Made by a program: the position numbers and the translations under genes. The notes below the pieces were generated by a model. That model was not told the origin of the DNA. It saw only the letters and a list, made by a program, of their open reading frames with translations, and made no database searches. 64,000 bases of DNA, from assembly GCA_033344775.1 (NCBI GenBank), contig JAWPMT010000005.1, positions 2,797,001-2,861,000 on the forward strand. The letters are read 5' to 3'. Origin of the DNA: Cytophagales bacterium. GTDB lineage: Bacteria; Bacteroidota; Bacteroidia; Cytophagales; Cyclobacteriaceae. The stretch's first letter is position 1; each line of letters starts with the position of its first letter. This document shows, one piece after another, positions 8,386 to 16,820 of the stretch.

Positions 8386-9137
8386 AAAATTGAACTTAAT
8401 GTGCCTATAGCAAAAACCAGCCCCGTGAAGAAAGTTGCCAGCACCAGATAAAGCATATACGTAAAGAATGTTCTCACCAAAATCCCTATTCGACTTGCCG
8501 CAGTAAAGAATTGCCAGAAAACCCAGGTGGCATAACCAATCGAGACTGTAAGTCCGATAATTTCAAGGAGATCGCTCTTTCCTATGATTCCTGACAAAAT
8601 GGCAAATACGACGGAGATTAATGCCTGATGGCCCGTGACGTAGGCATTGAGCACGACATGCTCAAGGTAATTACGCCTGAATTTTCGAAAAGCGAGGTGT
8701 GACGCCAGTGAGAAAATAGGTAACAGCAAAAGGACGGTATATCCGTAATTGGCGACAAACCAATCCAGCATTTCTACTCCTTTTCCGTCGATTCCCTCAT
8801 CAGTAGCGCCGTTTGACCATCCGGTAGCAAAAGCATTGATGAATGTCTCCCCACCGAATAGTCGGGAAATCAGAAAGTAGATCGTGGATAGGGTAAAAGC
8901 GTAGGCAATGGGCTTAAAGAAGGGCTTTCTTTTTCCTTCCAGGTAATTGAAAATGCTTTGTCCTGGGCGGAGAAACATTTCCCGCATCGTAAAAAGCAAT
9001 CCTTTATTGATCTGAAAGACACTACCCGAAACTTCCTTTATGAAATTCTTAGCGTTCAGTTTTTCAACCGTAGCCCTTTGGCCACAATTAGGGCAAAAGT
9101 TCCCTTTAAAAGTCTCACCACAGTTCTTGCATTCCAT
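8382..9137 (-). CDS. DUF3667 membrane protein with N-terminal zinc ribbon
   Basis: 251 residues. The N-terminus C-K-N-C then C-P-N-C-G-Q forms a four-Cys zinc ribbon. Next comes the DUF3667 signature with G-L-L-F-T-M-R-E-M-F-L-R-P-G and Y-L-E-G-K-R-K-P-F-F-K-P. About five transmembrane helices occupy 85-250. The family is common in Bacteroidota and has no known function. The stop overlaps the ATG of the UPF0158-like gene (8385), so the two are translationally coupled. Confidence 0.85.
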   Translation of the reverse strand: MECKNCGETFKGNFCPNCGQRATVEKLNAKNFIKEVSGSVFQINKGLLFTMREMFLRPGQSIFNYLEGKRKPFFKPIAYAFTLSTIYFLISRLFGGETFINAFATGWSNGATDEGIDGKGVEMLDWFVANYGYTVLLLLPIFSLASHLAFRKFRRNYLEHVVLNAYVTGHQALISVVFAILSGIIGKSDLLEIIGLTVSIGYATWVFWQFFTAASRIGILVRTFFTYMLYLVLATFFTGLVFAIGTLSSIL

Positions 9138-9204
9138 TGGGATGTAAATCTAATAAGGTGATCGCTTTACCGTGAATGGTCCTTATGACACGATTAAAAT
9201 TACT

Positions 9205-9212
9205 TACCTTTG
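9205..9212 (+). promoter_or_regulatory. Candidate -7 element TACCTTTG upstream of the T9SS protein
   Basis: TACCTTTG matches the Bacteroidota TAnnTTTG -7 consensus exactly, 77 bases before the ATG at 9290. No clear TTTG -33 box is at the right distance, so confidence is low. Confidence 0.3.
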
Positions 9213-9289
9213 CCTCACGCCATTTCACCCATGGCATAAGCCAATTCCTGCAAGCACTTTATCGCCTTTGATGTTCAAATGACATCATC

Positions 9290-10951
9290 ATGGGAATTGA
9301 TCAATATACTATCACTACTTTTCGTTCGATTAACCAACGGTTCCTGATTTGGGTCGTAATTAGTGTGTTGCTATGTTTTCCCGTGAGTGCTCAGTACTCT
9401 GAATTGTGGGGATATGGCTTTAAAGGCGGGTTGCACGACCTGGGGTTCGTTTATAAAACCAACAACCACGGTGGTCAGCTTCAGATTGTTCACCATTTCT
9501 CAGGAGAGGAAGGCGGGCAGTATCCAAATGGCGACTTGGTACAAGGACCGGATGGACTGATTTATGGCACCGCAAGTGGAGGGAGCTACGGACTAGGGAT
9601 GATATTCCGCATCAATCCCCATGATAGTGAACTGGAAATTGTCTACCACTTTGATGAAGAACATCCATCCGGGTCCATGATTCTGGCCTCAGATGGTAAA
9701 CTATACGGGTATACTTCAGGCATAGGAGAAATCTATGCCTTTGATCTGGAGGCAGAAATGTATGAAGTCATCCATGCTTTTAATATTACAGATGGGAAAG
9801 TAGGTGTCACTGCCACAAAGATGATTGAAGTCACATCTAATGTCCTTTATGGGGTCACCGTACTTGGAGGCGTAGAAAACGGCGGCTTGATCTTCCGATA
9901 CGACATCAATGAAGCTAAATACGAAATCGTCTATGAATTTGACGGACAGCATGGGTCTAAACCTGGGAACATCGAACTATTCTCGGATGGGAAGCTTTAT
10001 GGAATTGCCGATGGAGGTCGTGAATTTGATAAAAGACTCATTTTTCAATTTGATCCCGAAACCGGAACGGTCCGCACGATACATGAGTTTGGAGCCACTT
10101 ATCATTTGGTGCTCAGTGCCTTACTTGAAGCAAGTAATGGAAAGTTTTATGGGGTGGCGACCATCGGCGGTTTTGATGCCCATGGTGCCATTTGGGAGTA
10201 CGACCCTGCTACTGACGAAGCAGTTTTTATCAAAGAGTTCACCTTTGCAAGTGGGATACACATTCCAGATGCTCCTTTGATGGAAGCATTCGACAACAAC
10301 ATTTACGGCACCACACGATACGGCGGCACCAGTCCAGGACTTGGCACCATTTTTCAGTATAATCCGGAAGAAGAGACCTTCAATTACGTATCCAATCTGG
10401 GAGGAGGCTTCCCAACGGGTAATGCCTTGCTGGAAGTCGGTGAACGAACGGTCGATGAAATCACCTTACACGCTGAAAGAAACTATTTGGAAGTAGGTGA
10501 GCAAATGCAACTCTCCGCCTATTTATTACCAGAAGACACACAGGGGCAGGCAGTTGTTTGGTCCGTTGATGATCCCATCATCGCAACGGTATCTAAAGCA
10601 GGTGTACTGACAGCCATCAGACAGGGATCTGTGCAGGTCACTGCAACCGCCAACTTTGGTTTAGGTGTAGCTGATTCCAAATCTGTCAGTGTTTTCAACG
10701 TGGGTCAGGTGTTGGGCGTAGAAGCGAACGACCCGATTAATGTATTTCCAAACCCTATTTCGGATGGTAAACTATGGATCAAAGGTTTGACCCAACCCGC
10801 AACATATAAGGTGACAGACCTTGCGGGAAAAGTAGTAGCCAAGGGAATCGTATACACTGAAGAATTACCAATTTCACTGGTTTCAGGTATTTACACTATC
10901 CAAGTTCTAACGAAAGAAACCATCTTCAAACGAAGGGTCTTGGTGAGATAA
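9290..10951 (+). CDS. T9SS-exported repeat protein (TIGR03803-like repeats, Big_2, sorting domain)
   Basis: 553 residues with an N-terminal signal peptide ending near V-S-A-Q. From about 40 to 375 there are repeats of the type L-I-Y-G-T-A-S-G-G-x-x-G-x-G-x-I-F-R followed by an x-Y-H-F-D strand, as in the TIGR03803 gloeo/Verruco family; they probably form a beta-propeller-like fold. Residues 388-462 resemble a bacterial Ig-like Big_2 domain (V-V-W-S-V-D-D-P-x-I-A-T-V). The last 75 residues are a T9SS type A sorting domain with V-F-P-N-P near 485 and a terminal basic segment R-R-V-L-V-R. It is therefore likely secreted or surface-attached. The ligand is unknown. Confidence 0.85.
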   Translation: MGIDQYTITTFRSINQRFLIWVVISVLLCFPVSAQYSELWGYGFKGGLHDLGFVYKTNNHGGQLQIVHHFSGEEGGQYPNGDLVQGPDGLIYGTASGGSYGLGMIFRINPHDSELEIVYHFDEEHPSGSMILASDGKLYGYTSGIGEIYAFDLEAEMYEVIHAFNITDGKVGVTATKMIEVTSNVLYGVTVLGGVENGGLIFRYDINEAKYEIVYEFDGQHGSKPGNIELFSDGKLYGIADGGREFDKRLIFQFDPETGTVRTIHEFGATYHLVLSALLEASNGKFYGVATIGGFDAHGAIWEYDPATDEAVFIKEFTFASGIHIPDAPLMEAFDNNIYGTTRYGGTSPGLGTIFQYNPEEETFNYVSNLGGGFPTGNALLEVGERTVDEITLHAERNYLEVGEQMQLSAYLLPEDTQGQAVVWSVDDPIIATVSKAGVLTAIRQGSVQVTATANFGLGVADSKSVSVFNVGQVLGVEANDPINVFPNPISDGKLWIKGLTQPATYKVTDLAGKVVAKGIVYTEELPISLVSGIYTIQVLTKETIFKRRVLVR

Positions 10952-11019
10952 GTCCCAAACAAAAGAGAAAAGTCTTAGGGATCACTTTTAAAAAAAAATC
11001 AAAAACTTTTCTACTACGC

Positions 11020-11045
11020 AAAAACACTGCGCACTTGGTGTTTTT
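11020..11045 (+). terminator. Terminator after the T9SS repeat protein
   Basis: AAAAACAC (11020-11027) pairs with GTGTTTTT (11038-11045) around a 10-base loop and a T-rich tail follows. It lies 69 bases after the stop codon at 10951. Confidence 0.65.
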
Positions 11046-11071
11046 CTTTGGCTTGTTATTAGATCCTGGCA

Positions 11072-11168
11072 AAAGGGAGTTCCTATAAAATCTGGAAAAT
11101 TTACTCCTCGCCGGACATTTCAAATAGGTAAAGGGAGTTCCTATATCTCCATTTAAGAATTACTCCTC
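11072..11168 (+). repeat. Two tandem copies of a hairpin-like unit before the TerD-like gene
   Basis: AAAGGGAGTTCCTATA starts at 11072 and again at 11130, a 58-base period. Each copy is followed 17-18 bases later by TTACTCCTC or TTACTCCTCA. Within each unit GGAGT can pair with ACTCC. The second copy ends about 23 bases before the ATG at 11192, so the pair could be an operator or leader structure for that gene. Confidence 0.5.
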
Positions 11169-11191
11169 ACTTGTTAGAAAACACAAATACG

Positions 11192-12949
11192 ATGAAAACA
11201 CTACAATTATTCAATGCCGTTGTTGCCCGGGAATCAAACGAGCGGGCTTTCGTTTCTGAAAAAGGATATGTGATCGATTCAGGGGCATTATGGGCAAAAA
11301 ATGACATCCTACAATTCCTAAAAAAAGAAAATCTGGACGGATACGGACTCAACAAAACATTTCATAAGTCCTGGAAAACGATACTGAACAGCTCTCGTGA
11401 GAAACTGTGGATGGAACAGGTCCGACATTATATCTCAACTTACGGCAGCGACTTTCAGGACACGATCTACATCCCCAATGACGTGTTGGATGTGCCTGAT
11501 GTGAAACTTGCCTTCAAATTCATCAAGGCCTATTCCGAAGAGCAGATGATCTCTAAGTGTCTGCAATTATTGCAATCAGGGATTGCATTGAAAGAAGAGA
11601 CCATCGATGACTTGTTATCTGTGTTGGTGGATGAATTGCGCTATGAGTTCGACGGCTCTGAAAACATCCGTAACAAAGAAGCGATTGTCAAAATCGCGGA
11701 CATGTACTGCGTATTGCCTTCCGATACCATGGAGTTTTTCCGATACATCATTTACCGCGCTACGGGGGATTCGCTACTGATCAAAAGCAATGAAGTCATC
11801 AATGAGATTTCCCGTTCCAAATACAATCCGACCGTACAATTTGAGCAGTTTGGTTTGGAGAAAGTTGCGGAGATCTTTAACCGATTCAAGCCTTTATTCC
11901 TGGCATTTAAAAACAAGTGTCCAAAGACCATCAATAAGCTCGCCAAGTTGTCAAAAACGCATCATCAACCTATGGTGCAAAACCCGCTCAATTTGGTGTC
12001 CAGCGTGGTGCTGACTGAAAGCGAACAACATTGGTTGGACCGGGCAACACCATTCGCCTTGTTCAAAGCGTTATCGGCTTGTCACAACAGAATGGCTGGG
12101 CAGTATGCTTTCAACTATCGTGTGAGAAATGGTAAATCCTTTGTGAAAACAGGAAAGGTTTCAGGAGCCGTTTGGCCCAACTATGAATTCCTTTTCAACT
12201 ACATGAAAGGGCGGTTTGAACTCACTGGGAAGACCTTCTTTTTGCCAGAAGATGTGGAGTTTGCCTTGCCTACCTCCGAAAAAATGTATGTCGGCAACGT
12301 ACCAACAGGCAGCAAGTTCTATGGCCGGGCTTTGGCCGTAGGTGTCTACTGGGAAAATCAGTGGGGTGCTCGTGACTTGGACCTCTCAGGCTTAAACATT
12401 GGCGGTAAAATTGGATGGAATGCTCAGTACAAAATGGGAAAGGGAGAACTGTTGTATTCCGGTGACATGACCAATGCATCTAATGGTGCTGTTGAATACC
12501 TCTATGCTCAGGATGGGTTGCATATGCCCACACTAGTCCAAAACAATGTGTATTCAGGTACTGGCAATTGTGAATACAAAATCATAGTAGGCCGAGGAGA
12601 TCAGGTGGACTATAACTACATGATGAACCCGAACAATTTGTTTTTAGAAACCAAGTGTCAATCCGTACAGCGACAGACCATCCTGGGTATGATGATCCCT
12701 GAAAAGGATCAACAGTGCTTTGTCCTGTTAAACATGGGTGCGGGGGAAACTCGTGTTTCCGGAAATTCTGAAGTGTCCTTAAAGGCTATCAAGGCGCTGT
12801 ATCAGCAATGGAGCAATCCTTTGTCTTTTCGTGAACTAGTGATCGAATTGGGTGGTGAGATCGTTATGAATCGCTCTCAGGCTGATTATGACTTTTCTTT
12901 GGATCAGTTGCAGAAGGACAGCTTCACGAAGGTGTTTGAGGGTAATTGA
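11192..12949 (+). CDS. Large protein with C-terminal TerD-like segment, function unknown
   Basis: 585 residues, no signal peptide or membrane helix, so probably cytoplasmic. I chose the ATG at 11192 rather than an upstream TTG at 11171. The first 300 residues are helical and contain F-R-Y-I-I-Y-R-A-T-G-D-S and F-K-P-L-F-L-A-F-K. The C-terminal part includes G-A-R-D-L-D-L-S-G-L, then L-L-Y-S-G-D-M-T-N-A and G-A-V-E-Y, which resembles TerD-type calcium-binding stress domains. It also recalls the large MXAN_6230/SCO0854-type proteins, though I see no RING domain. This is pattern recognition, not a confirmed family. It stands alone, preceded by the tandem repeat at 11072-11168. Confidence 0.7.
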   Translation: MKTLQLFNAVVARESNERAFVSEKGYVIDSGALWAKNDILQFLKKENLDGYGLNKTFHKSWKTILNSSREKLWMEQVRHYISTYGSDFQDTIYIPNDVLDVPDVKLAFKFIKAYSEEQMISKCLQLLQSGIALKEETIDDLLSVLVDELRYEFDGSENIRNKEAIVKIADMYCVLPSDTMEFFRYIIYRATGDSLLIKSNEVINEISRSKYNPTVQFEQFGLEKVAEIFNRFKPLFLAFKNKCPKTINKLAKLSKTHHQPMVQNPLNLVSSVVLTESEQHWLDRATPFALFKALSACHNRMAGQYAFNYRVRNGKSFVKTGKVSGAVWPNYEFLFNYMKGRFELTGKTFFLPEDVEFALPTSEKMYVGNVPTGSKFYGRALAVGVYWENQWGARDLDLSGLNIGGKIGWNAQYKMGKGELLYSGDMTNASNGAVEYLYAQDGLHMPTLVQNNVYSGTGNCEYKIIVGRGDQVDYNYMMNPNNLFLETKCQSVQRQTILGMMIPEKDQQCFVLLNMGAGETRVSGNSEVSLKAIKALYQQWSNPLSFRELVIELGGEIVMNRSQADYDFSLDQLQKDSFTKVFEGN

Positions 12950-13003
12950 AATCTAACATCTCTTTTTTTGAGAGGCGAATTATGCTAAGCCTAAAAAGAT
13001 GAT

Positions 13004-13116
13004 CGTCATTCCGATGGCACCGCAGCGGCGGACCGTCGGCCACCGGCGAATGCCGGAATCTCAAGGTCATTGAGCACATACTACATTGAGATTCCTGAAC
13101 TACGTCAGGAATGACG
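13004..13116. repeat. Dispersed intergenic palindromic repeat
   Basis: Nested inverted repeats: outer CGTCATTCC (13004-13012) with GGAATGACG (13108-13116), inner GGAATCTCAA (13055-13064) with TTGAGATTCC (13086-13095), both perfect. The left half is GC-rich with several short palindromes. It fills the 214-base convergent gap 12950-13163. The end word recurs at 5443-5451. Confidence 0.65.
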
Positions 13117-13163
13117 CTTTGCTTAACAGCACCTCTAGGCACCCGGCATGATGATTATTCATT

Positions 13164-13748
13164 CTATTCCTTCTTCTCACAGAAAAGATACCATAATGGA
13201 TAGACAATGGATTCATCCTTACTGGTCCATTCACCGGCCCAGTTGAAGCTATCGTAGCTTATGTCGGAGAAAGTGATGCGATAGAACCCTTCCATGCCAT
13301 TGGGGGCAGTATTGTCCCGGTACAGGATCATCGTGGTATCATTGGTTTTTCCGCCTTCCCATGAAGGCAATGTTGAAGGAATTCCAGGAATGGAATAGTA
13401 GTGCACGTACCAGGCTGCACTATCTGCATTGTATTGGCGAATGCTTCCGGCATAGGTCCAATCTTCCTTGAAAGTCTCGTCCTGCACCGCATGACCATTC
13501 ATGATGTATTTGTAGCGCCAGGTCATGGTCGTCGTGTCGCCCCAGGTCTGGTCTGGTAGTCGGGTAACGGATTTACAGTGGCTTTCCCCCATCAATGGAT
13601 CATAGTCTTTGATTTCGGGTGGCGCCTTCGGGTTTGGCAAGCCAAATGGATTTTCCACAGAGGGTTCGTATTGAAACTTTGATTGGTCCTGCGCTTGCAG
13701 CGTCATGGCCAACAAAACAAAAAGTGGGAGTAAAAGATTGGTTTTCAT
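13164..13748 (-). CDS. Secreted DUF1579-like protein
   Basis: 194 residues with a signal peptide ending A-L-Q-A-Q (Bacteroidota style, cleavage before Gln-rich mature end). The mature domain begins with a Pro-rich stretch and D-P-L-M-G-E-S-H-C. It has W-R-Y-K-Y-I-M-N-G-H-A-V-Q-D-E and later M-E-G-F-Y-R-I-T-F and F-N-W-A-G-E-W, the beta-barrel pattern of DUF1579/lipocalin-like periplasmic proteins. No catalytic motif. Function unknown; it lies just downstream of a LytTR regulator on the same strand with a 90-base gap. Confidence 0.7.
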   Translation of the reverse strand: MKTNLLLPLFVLLAMTLQAQDQSKFQYEPSVENPFGLPNPKAPPEIKDYDPLMGESHCKSVTRLPDQTWGDTTTMTWRYKYIMNGHAVQDETFKEDWTYAGSIRQYNADSAAWYVHYYSIPGIPSTLPSWEGGKTNDTTMILYRDNTAPNGMEGFYRITFSDISYDSFNWAGEWTSKDESIVYPLWYLFCEKKE

Positions 13749-13838
13749 TTTTGTCCTTTGAGTTCAGCAAACATGCTTTTGGACAATGGTAAGGGTCTTT
13801 GTGAATCGAAAAAAGGTTTTTGCAGGGAGTGCCGTGAA

Positions 13839-14708
13839 TTATGCAGGGAGTCCGAGGTATCCTTTGAAATGCTCTTTTACTTTAGACACCCGCCCCAGGG
13901 CAATCGGTAATACCTGACCATCTTTCAAAGTGACACAAGGTTCAGGAGTATAGCTAAGCGTATCAACTTCATCTTTATTGACCAGCGTATTTCTGTGCAA
14001 TCGAATAAAGCCCCATGGTTCCAGTTCCTGTTCCATGAGTTTCATGGATTTTCTTAGATTGTACGCCCCGCTTTTAGAATGAATCTTGACACAATAGTCG
14101 TCAGATTGTACCCAGAGAATATCATCAAGCAGGATGTTCTTGATTTTATTGCCCACTTTGATCTGGATCAGTGGAGCATGGTCATCTTTGATCTGATTGC
14201 TTAATTCATCGTATCGCGACTTAAATTCAACTTTCAGGTCGGTCAATTCTACCATTTTGGAATCCAGTAATTGAGCACTCTGATGCAAATTGAGGAGGAT
14301 GATCATGCCCAGGTATGCATTGACAAATAAGGCTGCCTTTTGATACGTGAAGTAAGCGAGGAGCTCCCCAAAGTATTCCCTACTCAAGCCACCGCTCCAC
14401 AATTCTACCCCACTTATTGCAATTAAAGTAACGACTAAGGTCAATACTGATCCAATACCATATCGGATCACTAGTCCCGAGTTAAGTTGCCTGGCCGGGT
14501 GCTTAAAAACAAACCGAGCCAACGGAAAGGTCAATATCAACCATATGATCCAACGAATGGAATGTCTGCTCATCAGACCCAAAATGGTCACTTCATCCTT
14601 ACCTGCCAATTCGAAACTGGTGATGTAGAAGTATTGCTGCGCCGCTTCGAACCATACCAATCCGGCGAAGTAGAGGAAAGTTGCGATATAGATCCAACGT
14701 CGTTTCAC
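13839..14708 (-). CDS. Membrane-anchored LytTR-family regulator
   Basis: 289 residues. Four transmembrane helices lie within 1-145, then a short coiled-coil (about 150-175), then a LytTR DNA-binding domain (about 185-285) with I-L-W-V-Q-S-D-D-Y-C, R-L-H-R-N-T-L-V-N and a basic G-R-V-S-K-V strand. This is the Bacteroidota arrangement in which a membrane domain replaces a response-regulator receiver. The start is GTG at 14708; no ATG is available nearby in frame. The inducing signal is unknown; the secreted protein at 13164 is the nearest possible target. Confidence 0.85.
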   Translation of the reverse strand: MKRRWIYIATFLYFAGLVWFEAAQQYFYITSFELAGKDEVTILGLMSRHSIRWIIWLILTFPLARFVFKHPARQLNSGLVIRYGIGSVLTLVVTLIAISGVELWSGGLSREYFGELLAYFTYQKAALFVNAYLGMIILLNLHQSAQLLDSKMVELTDLKVEFKSRYDELSNQIKDDHAPLIQIKVGNKIKNILLDDILWVQSDDYCVKIHSKSGAYNLRKSMKLMEQELEPWGFIRLHRNTLVNKDEVDTLSYTPEPCVTLKDGQVLPIALGRVSKVKEHFKGYLGLPA

Positions 14709-14832
14709 ATTTAGGAAACCAGTTTAAGTGGGGAATCCATTATGAGTCTTGGTCAATTTAGGGAATTAAGCGGATTTATTCAGTCGATTAATCCAAACCT
14801 AATATCGTCCATTTGTTATTAGGAAGTTGTGA

Positions 14833-14910
14833 AAGATCGTCGGAAAAGATACCGGTCTTTTTTCAGCTTCCTTCGAAATATAAGCTGAAAAAAACCGGTC
14901 TGACGATCTT
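14833..14910 (-). repeat. Nested hairpin element, family shared with 57.0 kb
   Basis: Outer arms AAGATCGTC (14833-14841) and GACGATCTT (14902-14910) are perfect. Inner arms ACCGG/CCGGT with a T run and CAGCTT/AAGCTG pair across 14851-14899 with a single extra C (14857) in the left arm. An unpaired patch GGAAAAGAT separates outer and inner stems on the left side only. It sits just downstream of the minus-strand esterase gene at 14954, where it could end transcription. Confidence 0.65.
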
Positions 14911-14953
14911 AATTTTCCTGATTAATTGGAATCCTAACATTGTTTGGCCTTAT

Positions 14954-16210
14954 TCACTCCTTAACAAACTTGATCGTTTCCTGTTTGATGGTCAGCAGAT
15001 AAATACCACGATCCAATCCCGAAACGTCAATCGTATTTTCTGTTCCACTTTTAACCAACCGTCCATTCAGATCGAAAATTTTGAACGGAGTACTTGCTTG
15101 CTGATTTTCCAGATACAGTGTTTCTGCTGTCGGGTTCGGATAAACGCGGATCCGGCTATGCTCATTGTCTGATACAGATAATATCAATGGTGCTTCCTCC
15201 AGTCCGTTCTTTAAATGTCTGGCCAAAAAGATCTCCCCTATCTCACCTTCTGTCGTATCAATACTCTGGAAATTGATGGCAGCTTTGACCTCAGGCAGGT
15301 TGGCTGCCAGTGCCTGCTCCCATATGGCAATGGAGTGTGCGCCATGGTGAAAAACATCCTGTTCTGGCAAAGAAGCACCTGAAGAACTCAAAATATATAA
15401 AGGAGGATCATCCGCACTCATGTGGTTGAGCATGTCCACCTCTTCCCTGTAGGCAATTAAAGCCTCGTCTTGATAGATCTGATCCACAGATTCAAGTCCT
15501 CCGTAAAAATCGGACAGGCGATCAAAACCCAGGATTGCCTCAATATCGGCCAGGGTGAAGCCAAACTCGAGATAAACGAGGCTTTCCCATTTTGGAATGT
15601 CATAGGTGGCCTGGCTTCCTCCTAAGCGAACCGCTGTAACCCGCGTAGACTCCTGAAGAACAGGATCTTCGGAATTTGGGTCAGCCATATCGTTATGGGT
15701 GGCCAACCAAAGGGCTGTCCCTGCTCCTGCGGAGCTACCCATTAAACCAATTCTTTCTGGCATGATATGCAAATCTTCTGCGTAATGTCTGATGAACTGT
15801 AGTGCTCTTTTAGAATCTTTCAAGGACTTGATCACTCCTTCTTCCTCGGTGCGATTGTCAATCAATCTATAACCGGCGCTAATAAAGGCGATGCCATTTT
15901 CAAGAAAGTATTTTATGGCTCGCTGTAGTGCTTCATCTTCGAATACTTTGTCTCTGCTGCCTCCGGTGAAACCACCCCCATGATAAAAAATCACCACTGG
16001 GAATTGCCCGTCTGTATCAGGAAGGAAGAGGTGAAAAGCTTGCCGGTCCTGATTGATATCATCATAAGGAATGTCAAGGGATTGTACCGGATCTGGGCTG
16101 TTGATGCTACTATTGATGGGTTCAAATTGAATTGACAACTGCGCGAAGCTGCTGTTGGAAAGCACCCAAGTAAAGGTGAAGAGCCCAATGAAGGCCAAAT
16201 TAAATTTCAT
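14954..16210 (-). CDS. Alpha/beta-hydrolase (esterase) with T9SS sorting domain
   Basis: 418 residues from the ATG at 16210; an upstream TTG would add two residues. A signal peptide ends S-S-F-A-Q. The catalytic domain (about 40-325) is of the carboxylesterase/BD-FAE type: oxyanion motif F-Y-H-G-G-G-F near 77 and nucleophile elbow G-S-S-A-G-A with Ser160; F-H-H-G-A-H near 290 is the likely His site. The C-terminal 75 residues are a T9SS type A sorting domain (V-Y-P-N-P-T, then F-D-L-N-G-R-L-V). It probably hydrolyses an ester outside the cell, for example acetyl or feruloyl groups on polysaccharide, but the substrate is not determined. Confidence 0.85.
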   Translation of the reverse strand: MKFNLAFIGLFTFTWVLSNSSFAQLSIQFEPINSSINSPDPVQSLDIPYDDINQDRQAFHLFLPDTDGQFPVVIFYHGGGFTGGSRDKVFEDEALQRAIKYFLENGIAFISAGYRLIDNRTEEEGVIKSLKDSKRALQFIRHYAEDLHIMPERIGLMGSSAGAGTALWLATHNDMADPNSEDPVLQESTRVTAVRLGGSQATYDIPKWESLVYLEFGFTLADIEAILGFDRLSDFYGGLESVDQIYQDEALIAYREEVDMLNHMSADDPPLYILSSSGASLPEQDVFHHGAHSIAIWEQALAANLPEVKAAINFQSIDTTEGEIGEIFLARHLKNGLEEAPLILSVSDNEHSRIRVYPNPTAETLYLENQQASTPFKIFDLNGRLVKSGTENTIDVSGLDRGIYLLTIKQETIKFVKE

Positions 16211-16318
16211 GTCCAAGCTATCTATTCAGGTAAGTTAAACCTTAGACAATTCTGTACGGTGAAGGTTTAATCCGCATGAAATTGAATCAGGAAAAAAGGA
16301 GGGTGATCGGGAATTGTT

Positions 16319-16762
16319 TTATTGAGAATTCTTCTTTAGTGACTCGATTTTTGATTTCATCGGACCAGTTCCACTTAGTACCCAGTGGTGGTCAAAAGTG
16401 AGAATCCAATCTAGTTTTTTTGACACGACAATGAGTTCATCGATCAGATACGATTCATCCAAAATCTGGTCAAAAGCAGCAACCTTTCCTTCGTAATACC
16501 AGAATTTGCTTCTACCGTTCAGCGAATCATCAAGAATGAACCACACGGCCTCTTCCGGCTCAATGAAATCTTTGAAGTATAACTTACTGAAGTCGATGAC
16601 AATGGACGAATGCGGTAATATCAAAGAATCCCATATACTAAATGGCTTTGGAGGATTCGAAAACTTTGTCCAAACATTCGCATCAATATCCCTCCATTCA
16701 TGAATCCCTATCTCTGAAAAATCTTCTTTCGGGATATTCAGTTGTTGACATAATTGTACGAT
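16319..16762 (-). pseudogene. Gene without usable start, probably 5'-frameshifted (DUF6756-like?)
   Basis: The frame ending at 16319 is open up to a TAA at 16763-16765 but contains no ATG start; the best alternative is a TTG at 16622-16624, which would cut off a coherent upstream part (L-N-I-P-K-E-D-F, then I-H-E-W-R-D-I-D, then K-P-F-S-I-W-D-S). A neighbouring frame just upstream reads W-T-E-L-R-A-K-S-Y-N-Y-V-N-N and stops exactly where this frame begins (about 16738-16745), so a 1-base loss there would rejoin them. The C-terminal part (W-F-I-L-D-D-S, S-K-F-W-Y-Y-E-G-K, F-D-H-H-W-V-L) loosely recalls DUF6756. Probably a decayed gene paired with the one at 16821. Confidence 0.5.
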
Positions 16763-16820
16763 TTAGCGCGGAGTTCGGTCCATGTATTTTTTTTATTCGA
16801 TCTTAAGTGTCGAGGCTTTC

